Origin: Deltaproteobacteria bacterium
GTDB lineage: Bacteria; Bdellovibrionota_C; UBA2361; JAAYZI01
Length of the DNA: 6,137 nt
Assembly (NCBI GenBank): GCA_012514925.1
Contig: JAAYZI010000195.1
Location: 1-6,137, forward strand
Reading direction: 5' to 3'
Part shown: piece by piece, positions 1 to 5,273 of the stretch
Numbering within the stretch: the stretch's first letter is position 1
Layout of the letters: each line of letters begins with the position of its first letter
Notes under the pieces: generated by a model
Told to the model about the DNA's origin: nothing
What the model saw: the letters and a program-made list of their open reading frames with translations, nothing else
Database searches by the model: none
Position numbers and translations under genes: made by a program

Positions 1-8
1 GAAGAACC

Positions 9-824
9 TCATCCCAGCTCGAACTGCCCACAGAGCCGCGCGTACTCCTCAATCGACAGTGTCTCCGCGCGCCGCCCAGGGTCGATACCGGCGCGCTCCA
101 GCAGCTCTTCAATCGGTAAACCCCTAAACGCTTGGGAAGCTCGTATACTGTTTCCTATCTTTCTTCGGCGTTTAAAAAACGCTGCCGCTACGACACGTTT
201 AAACAAGAATAAATCCGGAATCGGACAGCGCGGCTCTTTTGAAAAAATCAGCTCCACTAACTGCGAATCGACCTTGGCGGCCGGATGAAAACATTCCCCG
301 CTGATGACCGGTCCGGTTCTGACCTGTGCCCAAAGCTGACATGAGATCGAAAGCACGCCATAATCGCGCCCGCCAGGTTTGGCAGCCAACCTCTCAACAA
401 ACTCTTTTTGCAACATCAACACCGCGCGCTTAATCGCTACGGCCGAATCCACCAGCAAGAACACGATCTCACTGGAGAAGGCATAGGGCAGATTCCCGAA
501 CACAACTAAGTCGGAACCAAGCTCCGACAAATCAACCAAACGCACGTCTGCATTAATGACATTGGCGCGCGGATAGCGCTTTTGCAACTCAAGGCAGAAG
601 TTCTCTTCAATCTCAATCAAGGTTAAGCGCGGAAAACGATAAAGCTCTTTGGTAAGCGCTCCTAGCCCGGGACCAATTTCGAGCAGATTATCCTCCGACA
701 AAGGAGCGCCAAAGCGTACAATCTCATCAACCGCGCTGGCATCTATTAAAAAATTCTGTCCAAGCTTTTTGGTGGGGTGCACCCGCAGAGCGCCCAGACG
801 ATCCCTGGCTCGGTCTTTTTCCAT
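9..824 (-). CDS. rsmA: 16S rRNA (adenine1518/1519-N6)-dimethyltransferase RsmA (KsgA)
   Basis: RsmA uses S-adenosylmethionine to dimethylate two adjacent adenines in the 3'-terminal hairpin of 16S rRNA, a late step of 30S subunit assembly in the cytoplasm. The 271-residue product has the family order of motifs: KKLGQNFLID (19-28), SAM-binding motif I GPGLGALT (51-58), the acidic EIE (71-73), NAD (91-93), catalytic motif NLPYAF (111-116), LQKEFVERLAAKPG (138-151), KVDS (184-187) and the basic FFKRRRKIGNS stretch near 216-226. Length is normal for the family. The reading frame is open further upstream, but the first 61 codons would overlap tsaD. I chose the ATG at 824 because GGAGGAG lies 11 nt before it and the homologous sequence starts just after it. 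The start is 2 nt after the tsaD stop, which suggests translational coupling in one operon. One oddity is HPAAKVDS, where the family usually has prolines before KVDS. The stop (TGA) is at 9-11, so the gene is complete. Confidence 0.96.
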   Translation of the reverse strand: MEKDRARDRLGALRVHPTKKLGQNFLIDASAVDEIVRFGAPLSEDNLLEIGPGLGALTKELYRFPRLTLIEIEENFCLELQKRYPRANVINADVRLVDLSELGSDLVVFGNLPYAFSSEIVFLLVDSAVAIKRAVLMLQKEFVERLAAKPGGRDYGVLSISCQLWAQVRTGPVISGECFHPAAKVDSQLVELIFSKEPRCPIPDLFLFKRVVAAAFFKRRRKIGNSIRASQAFRGLPIEELLERAGIDPGRRAETLSIEEYARLCGQFELG

Positions 825-826
825 AC

Positions 827-1852
827 TTAACGAATCTCCTCCACCGGCCAACGGCTTAACACATCCGCATCCAGCGGCAAGCGATCTCCCCGCGCATAAC
901 GCAAAGCTCCGACGTGGCCAATCATGGCGGCATTGTCCATGCAATGCCCAAAGCTTGGAAGATAAAGTGAAACTCCCTTCATCTCTCGGATGCGGGCACG
1001 CAGGCATTGATTAGCCGAAACGCCTCCGCTTACAGCCACACGCCGAATGCCGCTGGCTTTTACGGCTTTCTTCAACTTAAAACAGAGCGCATCTACAATA
1101 GCATCCTGGATGGCGTAGGCCAGCTCTCCTTTAATGCTTGGATCGTCCAGATGCGCTTGATGCTGCTTAACAAGAACCGAAACGGCTGTTTTTAATCCTG
1201 AAAAACTAAACCCTTTGGCGGCGCGCATCACCCGCGGCAGCTTAAAACGCGAGCTTTGCTGCGCATCGGCCAAAGCCGCCAGCCCCGCCCCGCCTGGATA
1301 AGGGAAGCCAAGCAGGTTGGCGGATTTGTCAAACGCCTCCCCGGCGGCGTCGTCAATCGTGCGCGCCAAAATTACATAGTCTCCAAGCCCTCGCACTTCT
1401 ACGATCTCGGTATGCCCACCCGAAACGACTAAGGCTAAAAAAGGAAATTCCAAGTCGGGGTTATCCATTAGCGGCGCCAGAAGATGACCTTCGATATGAT
1501 TGACGCCGACCAAGGCGGCGTCAGTTGCTACAGACACCCCCTTAGCGAAACATACTCCCATTAACAAACAGCCCTTAAGCCCGGGGCCACGCGTCACCGC
1601 AATCGCACCGCAATCTTTAAGACTGAGGCCCCGATCACCAAGAAGCTTGTCAACCAAAAGTGGCAAGTTGCGCATATGCTCGCGCGCCGCCAGCTCCGGC
1701 ACTACCCCACCGTAGTCTTGATGCAACTCCACCTGAGAGGAGATCTCCTCAGCCAAAAGTTTAGGTTCTCGTCTGGATCCCTGCCGACCTTCTAGCTCTA
1801 ATAGCGCCACGGCCGTTTCATCGCAGCTCGTTTCAATCGCCAAAAAATGCAT
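827..1852 (-). CDS. tsaD: tRNA N6-adenosine threonylcarbamoyltransferase TsaD
   Basis: TsaD transfers the threonylcarbamoyl group from threonylcarbamoyl-AMP to A37 of ANN-decoding tRNAs, working with TsaB and TsaE in the cytoplasm. The 341-residue product has the usual family length. It shows the ASKHA/Kae1 signatures in order: AIETSCDET (5-13), metal-binding HIEGH (119-123), SGGHT (144-148), DDAAGEAFDK (167-176), PYPGG (184-188), FSFSGLKTAV (215-224), SGGVSANQ (275-282) and CMDNAAMIG (304-312). H119, H123 and D306 are the expected metal ligands. The ATG at 1852 starts the first beta strand of the domain directly. It lies 6 nt after the stop of the cytochrome gene, and only a weak AGGG overlapping that stop serves as ribosome-binding site, so coupled translation is likely. 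The stop is 2 nt before rsmA. TsaB and TsaE are not in the window. No active-site residue is missing. Confidence 0.97.
   Translation of the reverse strand: MHFLAIETSCDETAVALLELEGRQGSRREPKLLAEEISSQVELHQDYGGVVPELAAREHMRNLPLLVDKLLGDRGLSLKDCGAIAVTRGPGLKGCLLMGVCFAKGVSVATDAALVGVNHIEGHLLAPLMDNPDLEFPFLALVVSGGHTEIVEVRGLGDYVILARTIDDAAGEAFDKSANLLGFPYPGGAGLAALADAQQSSRFKLPRVMRAAKGFSFSGLKTAVSVLVKQHQAHLDDPSIKGELAYAIQDAIVDALCFKLKKAVKASGIRRVAVSGGVSANQCLRARIREMKGVSLYLPSFGHCMDNAAMIGHVGALRYARGDRLPLDADVLSRWPVEEIR
836..842 (-). promoter_or_regulatory. Ribosome-binding site of rsmA inside tsaD
   Basis: The minus strand reads GGAGGAG here, 11 nt before the ATG at 824. It lies inside the last codons of tsaD. It decides the rsmA start in favour of the short 271-residue form over the longer open frame, and it implies that ribosomes finishing tsaD clear or feed this site. 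Confidence 0.75.
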
Positions 1853-1858
1853 GCGGCC

Positions 1859-2728
1859 CTATTGCGGCAGGGATTTTAAGTAAACTGCAATGGCCTTTAG
1901 GTCGCGCTCGTCCGCGTTCCTATAGAAATTCCAGGGACAAAATTTGGGATCAGTGACACGTCCATCTGGAGTCTCACCGGTTTTGAGGTAACGCACGATA
2001 TCGTTCTGACTCCAATCCCCAAGTCCATCCGCAGCAGATGCGTTAATGGCAGGAGCCTCCTGATCCCGGGTCTGCTCCCCTTCTCTGATCTTGATTGTCT
2101 CTCCACCTCCCAAATATTCTTCACTGCTTAGCATGCCGCCACGCTGATTGTGGCACCTTCCGCAACGCGCCACATGCTCTACCAGATACTGCCCATGCTC
2201 AACCTCAAAGCTTGGATCAATCGTCGGTACAAATCCTCTGATCTCATCATGAGACTCCGAAAATCCGGTGGTATTACGCGCCCAAAACGAAACACTACGA
2301 CGCGGGACTTTATTTTTATGCGGCGGCAGCGCCTTTAAGTAAGCCACAATCGAGAGCAAGTCCTCGTCTGAGATCCACTCGAAACCGGCGTGCGCTTCCT
2401 TGGAGAGCCGCTCCCCCTCCCGCCCCAGAGAAGATCTTACCGCCGTCATAATGTCGCTTGAATCCCAGGCGCTAAGACCAGATGAATCCGGCGTCAAGTT
2501 GGGAGCCAGGACTTCTCCGTACCGATCATAACTGGAGCGCCCCCCCTCCAAAACGGAGGTAGGTTCGGGGCGTCGGCCGTGGCAGTGCCCACACGCCGCA
2601 AGCCCGTTTGCCAAAGCACGTCCACGCGCCACATACTGCTCGCCCTTAGGATCCCCAAAACGCTCACGCGGCTCAGAGGAACAGGAGACAAGCAGTAACG
2701 CCAGAAATAAATGGTAAATTTTCCACAT
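1859..2728 (-). CDS. Diheme c-type cytochrome lipoprotein
   Basis: This is a predicted electron-transfer protein anchored to a membrane on the periplasmic side. The 289-residue precursor starts with a short signal peptide and a lipobox, LVSC, with C16 as the lipidated cysteine. Two cytochrome c domains follow. The first has CGHCH (C46, C49, H50) and ends in WISDEDLLSIVAYLKALPP (118-136). The second has CGRCH (C189, C192, H193) and ends near DLKAIAVYLKSLP (276-288). The APNLTPD...GLSAW stretch (75-89) resembles the cytochrome subunits of membrane-bound alcohol and gluconate dehydrogenases, but no dehydrogenase is nearby, so the partner is unknown. The usual distal methionine ligands seem absent: the first domain has EAHAGF (111-116) and the second has FCPW (263-266). 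The gene is first in a packed run with tsaD (6-nt gap). I see no Shine-Dalgarno sequence before the ATG at 2728. The second frame covering 1897-2124 is a shadow of this gene. Confidence 0.92.
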   Translation of the reverse strand: MWKIYHLFLALLLVSCSSEPRERFGDPKGEQYVARGRALANGLAACGHCHGRRPEPTSVLEGGRSSYDRYGEVLAPNLTPDSSGLSAWDSSDIMTAVRSSLGREGERLSKEAHAGFEWISDEDLLSIVAYLKALPPHKNKVPRRSVSFWARNTTGFSESHDEIRGFVPTIDPSFEVEHGQYLVEHVARCGRCHNQRGGMLSSEEYLGGGETIKIREGEQTRDQEAPAINASAADGLGDWSQNDIVRYLKTGETPDGRVTDPKFCPWNFYRNADERDLKAIAVYLKSLPQ

Positions 2729-2739
2729 GGTAGTGGCAA

Positions 2740-2769
2740 CTTATAGTACGATTAGACAGCCCGACACAA
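2740..2769 (-). promoter_or_regulatory. Possible promoter of the cytochrome-tsaD-rsmA unit
   Basis: On the minus strand TTGTGT (2769-2764) and TATAAG (2745-2740) are separated by 18 nt. The -10 box matches the sigma70 consensus at five of six positions and the -35 box at three. The -10 box ends only 11 nt before the ATG at 2728, so a transcript started here would have almost no leader. That would fit the absence of a ribosome-binding site. This is inference from sequence only; an upstream promoter or another sigma factor is possible. Confidence 0.35.
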
Positions 2770-2813
2770 GCCTAAGCGCCTCCTACGCTTTCTTGCAGCA
2801 TCTTCAACCTCGT

Positions 2814-2835
2814 ATCTGTTACCAGTGCAATTATC
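2814..2835 (+). repeat. Repeat B fragment (copy 0)
   Basis: These 22 bp match 5216-5237 with two differences and 2948-2969 with five, all of them transitions. It is the 3' part of the 60-bp repeat B. Similarity stops sharply on both sides, so this looks like a truncated copy. Its shared core is AGTGCAATTATC. Confidence 0.7.
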
Positions 2836-2910
2836 GTAGAGATAAATAGTGGTACATTTTCACGTTGTTTACAGGAGTACTGAAGGTCGTAACCGTTCGA
2901 GTGTAGTGGA

Positions 2911-2970
2911 GTATCCATTCACATGAATATTAAGTTTAAAGATTACAGTCTGTTATCAGTGTGGTTATCA
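2911..2970 (+). repeat. Repeat B, full copy 1
   Basis: This 60-bp block starts GTATCC and ends GTTATCA. It aligns without gaps to 5179-5238 with 47 of 60 identities, and all 13 differences are transitions in both directions. It runs straight into the palindromic repeat A at 2969. The near-identical 11-mers CATGAATATTA (2922-2932) and CATAAATATTA (2969-2979) lie 47 bp apart, one inside this block and one at its junction with repeat A. In the copy at 4920 only one such 11-mer remains. Confidence 0.85.
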
Positions 2971-3019
2971 TAAATATTACTTTCTCTGGAGAAAGTGAAT
3001 TTAATTCCGCGTTACCGCC
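2969..3019 (+). repeat. Repeat A with 18-bp palindrome (copy 1)
   Basis: These 51 bp match 4920-4970 at 46 positions with no gaps, and the five differences are all transitions. The core at 2979-2996 is the perfect palindrome ACTTTCTC-TG-GAGAAAGT. As RNA it would form a 7-bp stem with a CUGG tetraloop. As DNA it is a dyad that a dimeric protein could bind. It lies 251 bp upstream of the cytochrome start codon. It is not followed by a T-tract, so it is not a typical terminator. Confidence 0.85.
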
Positions 3020-3090
3020 TAGAGGCTTAAAACAAAATTGCGTGATTAATTACATGATCAATTCCACGCGTAAGCAGTTACTAAAGGTCA

Positions 3091-3114
3091 AAACCTCGGC
3101 GCAAGCCAAGGTTT
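3091..3114 (-). terminator. Possible rho-independent terminator, distal to the propeller gene
   Basis: The minus strand reads AAACCTTGGC, loop TTGC, GCCGAGGTTT, then TGACCTTTAG. The 10-bp stem includes one G-U pair as minus-strand RNA. The opposite strand has a C-A mismatch there but gains a GCAA tetraloop. The U-run is short and belongs partly to the stem. It lies 64 nt beyond the propeller stop codon and could end that transcript, with or without the hairpin at 3138. Confidence 0.45.
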
Positions 3115-3137
3115 AATAAAAAGAACATAGAATTAAG

Positions 3138-3166
3138 CCTAGGAGCCTGTGACCCAGACTCCTAGG
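3138..3166 (-). terminator. Stem-loop just after the propeller gene
   Basis: CCTAGGAG (3138-3145) pairs perfectly with CTCCTAGG (3159-3166). After one mismatch, CTG pairs with CAG (3147-3149 with 3155-3157) around a 5-nt loop. It starts 12 nt after the stop codon at 3179-3181. On the minus strand it is followed by CTTAATTC, not by a good U-tract, so it may be an inefficient terminator or an mRNA-stabilising 3' hairpin. Confidence 0.5.
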
Positions 3167-3178
3167 CAGAGTGCCGGG

Positions 3179-4729
3179 CTAGTGGCGACGTTTTTTGAGT
3201 CTAAGGTTGGCGCATGACCGATCCGCGTTACCGGATGGATCGATTGCCTCGACGCAGTAGGTCATACGGCCTTTTTTCATGCCGCGCGCGCTGTACCTTA
3301 CCCGCCGCACGCCAGTTCTAGGAAGCGCTGAGAATCCTTGTGATATGCGCGCAATTTCCCTCGCTTTGCGGTAAACAACGATCTCTTCTCTTGTCACGCC
3401 GCTATTGTCATAGACACTATAAACGAACCTCATCACTGCACCGGCCCGCCCCTTTGCCTGGTAAGCGGTAACCTGTGGGCGAGTGGTGTCCCGACTGCTA
3501 GGCGGCTGTGGAGCAGGGGGGCGGAATGTTGGTGTTGGCGTTGGCTTAGCGGCCGCGGGATAAACAGCATTCCACCTGCGGGTACTGCTGCTGTAGTAGG
3601 CAATATAGTCTGCGTTGGGATTGCCACCGGCATCCGAGAACTTTCCGGCGATAAAGATGTTGCCTCCGGAAATCAGAATGGCATTTACCGTTTCATCACC
3701 CCCTAGCTTCACACCCAGGGTGCTCCAAGTTTGGCCATTCCACATCGCAAATTTATTTAGGTAGTTGTTTTTCTGATCAAGGAAGCTGCCTCCCACAAAC
3801 AAGTTACCACCGGCTCGGACCAACGCTTTGACACCAAGGCTCAAGCCCTCTCCGTAACAATCTTCCCTGTAAGTACCGCCGTGATTGTTTGTAAAGAAGT
3901 CTCCTCCGACCGAGTTCCAATTTGTGCCATCATGCCTAACCAATCCGCATGCATATACCGGCCGATCCAACCCGTCCTTGCCGACATTAATACGAAAAAC
4001 TCCTCCCACGTACAGACCCTCGGTGGCGGGAGCCAAGGCATTTACCTCATAAGAGTGGTCTTGATTTCCCCACGGACGAAACTTTTCCCAAGCTTCGCCG
4101 TTAAACTGCTGCAAAGGCATAGTAAACTGATCACCACAGCCAGCAATCAAGTTATTCTCCCACAAATTAACTACATTGGCCCGCGATTCAAAAGAGGTAC
4201 GAGAGTCGTGGCCCAGCTTTCTCCACTCCGAACCACTCCAATAGGCAGCGCCAGCATAATAATTTTGATCCGGCCACTGCTGCTTCTTTCCGCCAACATA
4301 AATATTGCTGTTTGCCGGATCTATTTTTAAAGCATAGACCGCCTCTCGAGTGCCCGGCCCATTTCCAATCGTATTCCATCTTACGCCATCCCAACGCGCA
4401 AAGTTATTCACCTGAAGTTTACTTCCGGTATATTTGAATTCACCTCCCACGTATAAATCGTTGCCTCTAGCCGCAAGCGCATAAACCGGTCCATCCAAAC
4501 CTCCTCCTACCGGACTCCAGGCTTTTCCATCCCAGCGCGCGATATAATCTATCTGCGGGTGGCCAAAACCGTTAGTGAAGTTCCCCCCGACGTACAGATG
4601 GCCCGATGCAGTCATGGCCATTGCATGCACTTCCCCCCCAATAGACGTAATCGTAATCTGTGCCTGCGCCGCACTCGTCACGAAGGTTAAAATACCGAGT
4701 ATGAATGCAACCCTCCTAAACCGTTTCAT
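3179..4729 (-). CDS. Secreted seven-repeat beta-propeller protein with C-terminal Ig-like domain
   Basis: The specific function is unknown. The 516-residue precursor starts with a Sec signal peptide: basic MKRFRR, a hydrophobic core, and a likely cut after AQA (21-23). Residues 35-390 hold seven diverged repeats of the form VxALxxxGNLYVGGxF...ARWDGxxWxxxGGG, beginning near 35, 82, 130, 183, 228, 299 and 347. Each is 40-70 residues long, as expected for blades of one seven-bladed beta-propeller. A proline/threonine linker (KPTPTPTFRPPAPQPP, 395-410) leads to an Ig or Fn3-like domain (416-516) with YDNSG and AIDPSGNADRSC. C492 and C506 may form a disulfide. The tail is strongly basic (LKKRRH). 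The frame is open up to 4888, but I chose the ATG at 4729 because it begins the signal peptide and has AGGGAG upstream. The protein is probably periplasmic, surface-bound or released. No enzyme motif or sorting signal such as LPXTG is visible. The repeats direct at 2969 and 4920 bracket the gene. Confidence 0.9.
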   Translation of the reverse strand: MKRFRRVAFILGILTFVTSAAQAQITITSIGGEVHAMAMTASGHLYVGGNFTNGFGHPQIDYIARWDGKAWSPVGGGLDGPVYALAARGNDLYVGGEFKYTGSKLQVNNFARWDGVRWNTIGNGPGTREAVYALKIDPANSNIYVGGKKQQWPDQNYYAGAAYWSGSEWRKLGHDSRTSFESRANVVNLWENNLIAGCGDQFTMPLQQFNGEAWEKFRPWGNQDHSYEVNALAPATEGLYVGGVFRINVGKDGLDRPVYACGLVRHDGTNWNSVGGDFFTNNHGGTYREDCYGEGLSLGVKALVRAGGNLFVGGSFLDQKNNYLNKFAMWNGQTWSTLGVKLGGDETVNAILISGGNIFIAGKFSDAGGNPNADYIAYYSSSTRRWNAVYPAAAKPTPTPTFRPPAPQPPSSRDTTRPQVTAYQAKGRAGAVMRFVYSVYDNSGVTREEIVVYRKAREIARISQGFSALPRTGVRRVRYSARGMKKGRMTYCVEAIDPSGNADRSCANLRLKKRRH

Positions 4730-4919
4730 AACGCTCGTCTCCCTTAAAAAAACACTCCATCCAGGCAGCACACCCGCCACTAGATGCTTTTCTCTTTTCC
4801 GCAAGCCTATCCACACAACTGCCAGCCTTGATCCAGAAGGGCGGCTGCTTTTCTCGTAGATACTAGATTTTCCTAGTCTAATTAGCATTGAAGCGGGAGA
4901 TGTATCCGGTGACCGTTTG

Positions 4920-4970
4920 CATGAATATTACTTTCTCTGGAGAAAGTGAATTTAACTCCGCGCCACTGCC
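4920..4970 (+). repeat. Repeat A with 18-bp palindrome (copy 2)
   Basis: This is the second direct copy of repeat A, 46 of 51 bp identical to 2969-3019. The same perfect palindrome is at 4930-4947. It lies 201 bp upstream of the propeller start codon. A short piece of the repeat B head, CCGTTTGCAT (4913-4922), stands directly in front. The rest of repeat B is missing, as if lost between the two CATRAATATTA motifs. Confidence 0.85.
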
Positions 4971-4993
4971 AGTCACCGTCAACCATCACCAGA

Positions 4994-5027
4994 AAGGTTT
5001 TGCTAACCTGGGCTCTTATTAAACCTT
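4994..5027. repeat. Two mutually exclusive short hairpins
   Basis: AGGTT (4995-4999) can pair with AACCT (5005-5009) around a 5-nt loop. Alternatively AAGGTTT (4994-5000) can pair with AAACCTT (5021-5027) around a 20-nt loop. The second option competes with the left arm of the 24-bp inverted repeat, which starts at 5024. I see no gene whose expression this would obviously switch, so it may be chance. Confidence 0.3.
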
Positions 5028-5106
5028 GTCACATATACATATCTCGCACGTAGCACACTAGTTTAATTTGCCAACCCTTTGCGCGAGATATGCATATGCG
5101 ACAAGG
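5024..5106. repeat. 24-bp inverted repeat around a 35-nt loop
   Basis: The left arm (5024-5047, CCTTGTC...ATCTCGC) is complementary to the right arm (5083-5106, GCGAGAT...GACAAGG) at 22 of 24 positions. The two imperfect positions are A-C mismatches in plus-strand RNA but G-U pairs in minus-strand RNA, so the minus-strand transcript would form an unbroken 24-bp stem. It could be a long hairpin in the transcript after vapC or before the propeller gene, or a tiny MITE-like element. I see no clear target-site duplication. Confidence 0.75.
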
Positions 5107-5114
5107 CCAATATT

Positions 5115-5138
5115 AGGTCATACCAGATTGGATGACCT
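5115..5138. repeat. Bulged hairpin next to the 24-bp inverted repeat
   Basis: AGGTCAT (5115-5121) pairs with ATGACCT (5132-5138). Inside, CCA (5123-5125) pairs with TGG (5129-5131) around GAT, leaving a single bulged A at 5122. This gives ten base pairs. On the plus strand it is followed by TACGTTTTAT, a weak T-run. It stands 8 nt from the inverted repeat, and together they make a compact structured block. Confidence 0.5.
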
Positions 5139-5178
5139 TACGTTTTATATGAAGAAGTCTAACGCTGTCTGTGTGATG

Positions 5179-5238
5179 GTATCCGTTTGCATAAATATTA
5201 AATTTAGGGGTTACAATCTGTTATTAGTGCAATTATCA
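5179..5238 (+). repeat. Repeat B, full copy without repeat A (copy 3)
   Basis: This is the second full-length copy of the 60-bp repeat B, 47 of 60 bp identical to 2911-2970, with only transitions between them. Unlike copy 1, no palindromic repeat A follows; the sequence after 5238 is unrelated. It lies 35 bp beyond the stop of the vapC-like gene. Confidence 0.85.
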
Positions 5239-5273
5239 AAAGGGAAATGCGGTCGTAGCTAAGCGCAATGCTT

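Larger units (their letters stand above)
2729..3178. other. 450-bp intergenic region, repeat-rich, no gene
   Basis: I see no convincing coding frame in this stretch. It lies between the start of the cytochrome gene and the end of the propeller gene. From left to right it holds the possible cytochrome promoter, a 22-bp repeat fragment (2814-2835), a full 60-bp repeat block (2911-2970), the palindromic repeat (2969-3019), and two stem-loops (3091-3114 and 3138-3166) that follow the propeller gene. No transposase remnant or tRNA is visible. GTTCGAGT at 2895-2902 resembles a tRNA T-loop but has no matching stem. Confidence 0.7.
4730..5273. other. 544-bp intergenic region, structured and repeat-rich, no gene
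   Basis: This stretch separates the propeller start from the end of the vapC-like gene. It contains the propeller ribosome-binding site (AAGGGAG just above 4729), the palindromic repeat copy 2 (4920-4970), a small hairpin region (4994-5027), a 24-bp inverted repeat (5024-5106), a bulged hairpin (5115-5138) and repeat B copy 3 (5179-5238). The propeller frame stays open to 4888, but the extra residues are not signal-like. A 64-codon plus-strand frame at 5068-5262 runs across the repeats and resembles no protein I know. I cannot point to a convincing promoter for the propeller gene. Confidence 0.7.

Noticed and set aside
825..1007. Longer rsmA frame starting at 1007 (61 extra N-terminal residues)
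   Set aside because: It lies entirely antiparallel-free inside tsaD on the same strand in another frame, has no RsmA similarity, and the ATG at 824 has a good ribosome-binding site.
649..1014. 121-codon plus-strand frame
   Set aside because: It is antisense to rsmA and tsaD; both minus-strand genes carry unmistakable family motifs there.
2895..2902. GTTCGAGT, resembling a tRNA T-loop
   Set aside because: The flanking five bases on each side do not pair, and no acceptor or anticodon arm can be drawn.
3040..3069. GCGTG/CACGC inverted repeat around a 20-nt loop
   Set aside because: The 5-bp arms with no further pairing inside are within chance expectation.
3881..4330. 149-codon plus-strand frame inside the propeller gene
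   Set aside because: It is antisense to the conserved repeat codons of the propeller and its translation shows no recognisable domain.
4730..4888. Longer propeller frame starting at 4888
   Set aside because: The extra 53 residues would bury the signal peptide, and the ATG at 4729 has AGGGAG upstream.
2911..5238. Repeats as a CRISPR array
   Set aside because: There are only two or three copies, they are far apart with genes between them, there is no regular spacer length and there are no cas genes.
5068..5262. 64-codon plus-strand frame in the repeat region
   Set aside because: It crosses the inverted repeat arm, the hairpin and repeat B, has no clear ribosome-binding site and no domain signature.
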